From Stentor coeruleus (lineage: Eukaryota; Ciliophora; Heterotrichea; Heterotrichida; Stentoridae), in the NCBI GenBank assembly GCA_001970955.1, contig MPUH01000899.1, positions 1 through 30,276 of the forward strand: 30,276 nt of DNA, given 5' to 3'. This document shows positions 28,693 through 30,276 of this stretch, one piece after another. A program made the position numbers and the translations under genes. The notes below the pieces were generated by a model. It searched no databases and was not told where the DNA came from. It saw nothing but the letters and a program-made list of their open reading frames with translations. The stretch's first letter is position 1. Every line of letters begins with the position of its first letter.

Positions 28693-29394
28693 ATTATTGG
28701 AATAATTAAGTTGTTTAGATATTTTGCTGTAAAAATATTTGGGGAATATAAGATATGAAGATATGCTTTAAAGTTGAAGTTTTTTAGGTTGAATNTTAGG
28801 AAAAATATTTGGGGAATATAAGATATGAAGATATGCTTTAAAGTTGAAGTTTTTTAGGTTGAATATTTTGTTATTATAAGATTTAGAAGCTTTTTATTTG
28901 AGAAAATACATTTATTCAAGTTTCAAAATATTTCAGAGATTAAAAATGTAATTTCAGGTTATGTTATTATAAGGTTAGGGTATAGGATTAATTATTTAAT
29001 TACTATGATTTTTTAAGATGAGAATGCGAATAAAATAATCCACTAAATAATTAACTTTGATGCTTGTGACTAGAAACTCCTGCTTTATAAATAATCTAAT
29101 ATTTTTTGTGTTTTTTTATTATTTCATTCTAAAAAACCTAAATTCGAGAGTAGACCAACTGTAAATTTTTTTTTGATTAACTCTTATGAAATAATTTCGA
29201 CTAGTTTTTAACTGGTAGAAATGAAAGCTATAGAGACTACAAAAATTAATCCTACAGAAAATATCATACTTTTAATAGTCTTACAGTTAGTAATTCTATT
29301 CTTGAAAACTTTAATCTAAAGACTAAGATTTTTTTAGTATTTACGCCAATATTGAAATCATGCTGAGTTACTTAATGGATTATAATAAGAAAAT
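28693..29394. other. Divergent promoter region with an assembly gap
   Basis: Upstream of both the GAP gene (-) and the small myristoylated-protein gene (+). AT-rich, with the N at 28795 and its flanking duplication. No other element was recognised. Confidence 0.5.
28731..28864. repeat. 64-bp direct duplication flanking a single N
   Basis: 28731-28794 equals 28801-28864, with the N at 28795 plus TTAGG between. Same pattern as the other gaps, so it is likely a contig overlap left in place. It lies just upstream of the GAP gene start. Confidence 0.85.
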
Positions 29395-29946
29395 ATGGGC
29401 TGCACAACCAGTCGTATAGTAAAATCGTACCGTACTAACGTATCATTACAAACCATAACCAAAGTACTTAAAAAATATAAAGAAGACCTAGTATCACACA
29501 TATATTACTTACACAAATTATATTTAATATGTGGTAATGAAATAGAATCTTGTATCATCAGCCGAGATATAAAACTAGCAATACTTATCAAAATGAAACA
29601 ACAGGCTATCAAAGAAAAACTAGAAACAATTAGACAACTTGTAGGACAATTGGATAAATGTATTGAAAAAGACTTAGGGAAAATTCAATTAATGGTAGAT
29701 TTGGAGCGTCAATGCCAAGAACAAATAAAACAATTGAGTTCTGAAACAATTTATTCTAATAAAATAAGGCTATTAAGTGAAAGCTCTGAAGAACAGAAAA
29801 AACTTCAACAAAATCTAGAAAAATTCAGTATAAATATTAAGCAAGTTGAGATTGAAATGGAACATGAGATACAAATATATGAAGTGGTTTCGAAAAATGG
29901 TCAAGTTGTTAGAAGAAGATATCAAAAAGCAAGAAGTACATTTTAA
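29395..29946 (+). CDS. Small N-myristoylated helical protein (possibly CHMP6/Vps20-like)
   Basis: A 183-aa protein beginning MGCTTSR: Gly2 with Ser6 fits N-myristoylation and Cys3 is a likely palmitoylation site, giving dual lipid anchoring to membranes. The rest is almost entirely charged alpha-helix (about 20-165: ITKVLKKYKEDLVSHIYYLHKLYL..., AILIKMKQQAIKEKLETIRQLVGQLDKCIEKDLGKIQLMVDLERQCQEQIKQL). The layout of a myristoylated N-terminus, basic helix 1 and the second-helix pattern resembles the ESCRT-III subunit CHMP6/Vps20, but it lacks an obvious acidic MIM segment and ends basic (RRRYQKARSTF). Another myristoylated coiled-coil adaptor is equally possible. Single exon, TAA stop. It is the last gene before the right telomere. 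Confidence 0.85.
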   Translation: MGCTTSRIVKSYRTNVSLQTITKVLKKYKEDLVSHIYYLHKLYLICGNEIESCIISRDIKLAILIKMKQQAIKEKLETIRQLVGQLDKCIEKDLGKIQLMVDLERQCQEQIKQLSSETIYSNKIRLLSESSEEQKKLQQNLEKFSINIKQVEIEMEHEIQIYEVVSKNGQVVRRRYQKARSTF

Positions 29947-30265
29947 TATAAAATAGAGATTAAGTGTTAGAGAAAAATTTTAATTTTTATAGAATATGGT
30001 GAAGAATAAAATGAAAATAATGGGTTTAGGGAATACTGAAAGATAAGGGGTGGGTTGAGGATTAAATTAGGAGATGATAGAATAAGTATGCTTTAATGAA
30101 GATCTTAGAGGATACTAGTAATATGCATTATACAGGATTTTTAAGTTTGTGATTATGAAAGTTTGCTCTTAAAAGTTTTTGGGAATATTTTATTCTTATA
30201 GTGAGAAACTTTTTTTTATAATAGGCAATAATATAGTAAGAGATAAAATAGTAAGAGATAAAATA
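29947..30265. other. Right subtelomeric non-coding region
   Basis: AT-rich DNA of about 320 bp between the last stop codon and the telomere. No ORF is seen. It ends in a 15-bp tandem repeat abutting the telomere. Confidence 0.55.
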
Positions 30266-30266
30266 G
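30233..30266 (+). repeat. 15-bp subtelomeric tandem repeat (2.3 copies)
   Basis: ATAGTAAGAGATAAA at 30233-30247 and 30248-30262 is followed by ATAG, which runs directly into the telomeric GGGTGTTAGGG. It may be chance slippage at the addition site or a targeting sequence for telomere addition. Confidence 0.8.
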
Positions 30267-30276
30267 GGTGTTAGGG
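30266..30276 (+). repeat. Right telomere, G-rich strand
   Basis: GGGTGTTAGGG is about 1.4 units of the complement of the left-end repeat, ending at the last base. It is too short to prove on its own but is in the right orientation and position. Confidence 0.85.

Overview
The window looks like a complete macronuclear chromosome of about 30 kb from a heterotrich ciliate, most likely Stentor. The + strand opens with three perfect 8-nt units of the C-rich telomere repeat CTAACACC and ends with the complementary G-rich repeat (GGGTGTTAGGG), so both ends appear capped. The DNA is AT-rich, genes are packed on both strands, and TAA, TAG and TGA all serve as real stops at ends of recognisable proteins, so the code is standard, as known for Stentor. 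Several reading frames become continuous only after removing 15- or 16-nt GT...AG introns, the hallmark of Stentor gene structure.

Layout. 1-6.2 kb: subtelomere, then three minus-strand phosphosignalling genes: a DYRK kinase, an unusual two-kinase protein (degenerate NAK-like kinase + possible ANTH-like middle + TKL-type kinase), and a dual-specificity phosphatase. 6.5-12.1 kb: a novel coiled-coil protein (+), a DHHC palmitoyltransferase (-), and a long coiled-coil protein with a C-terminal CxxC segment (+). 12.1-15.1 kb: an intergenic interstitial telomere repeat, then fructose-1,6-bisphosphatase and a MidA/NDUFAF7-like methyltransferase (+). 15.2-21 kb: a doubtful ORF, a possible tandem RRM-like protein (-), a kinesin (+), a multi-span membrane protein (-) and a coiled-coil protein (-). 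21.7-24.5 kb: two minus-strand genes with weak axonemal or cytoskeletal motifs. 24.9-28.7 kb: a large tuberin/RalGAP-type GTPase-activating protein (-). 29.4-29.9 kb: a small probable N-myristoylated helical protein (+), then the right telomere.

The genes form no evident single pathway. There are two loose themes: kinase, phosphatase and GAP signalling, and coiled-coil or microtubule proteins, as expected for a large heavily ciliated cell. No rRNA, tRNA, transposon or CRISPR was seen.

The strongest points of interest are the kinase-ANTH-kinase fusion, a two-unit telomere repeat inside the chromosome upstream of FBPase, the mini-introns (including three that break the 15/16-nt rule), and a small multi-span membrane protein visible only after removing two 15-nt introns. 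Four single-N gaps are each flanked by a perfect direct duplication (40-100 bp) and are best read as unresolved assembly overlaps.
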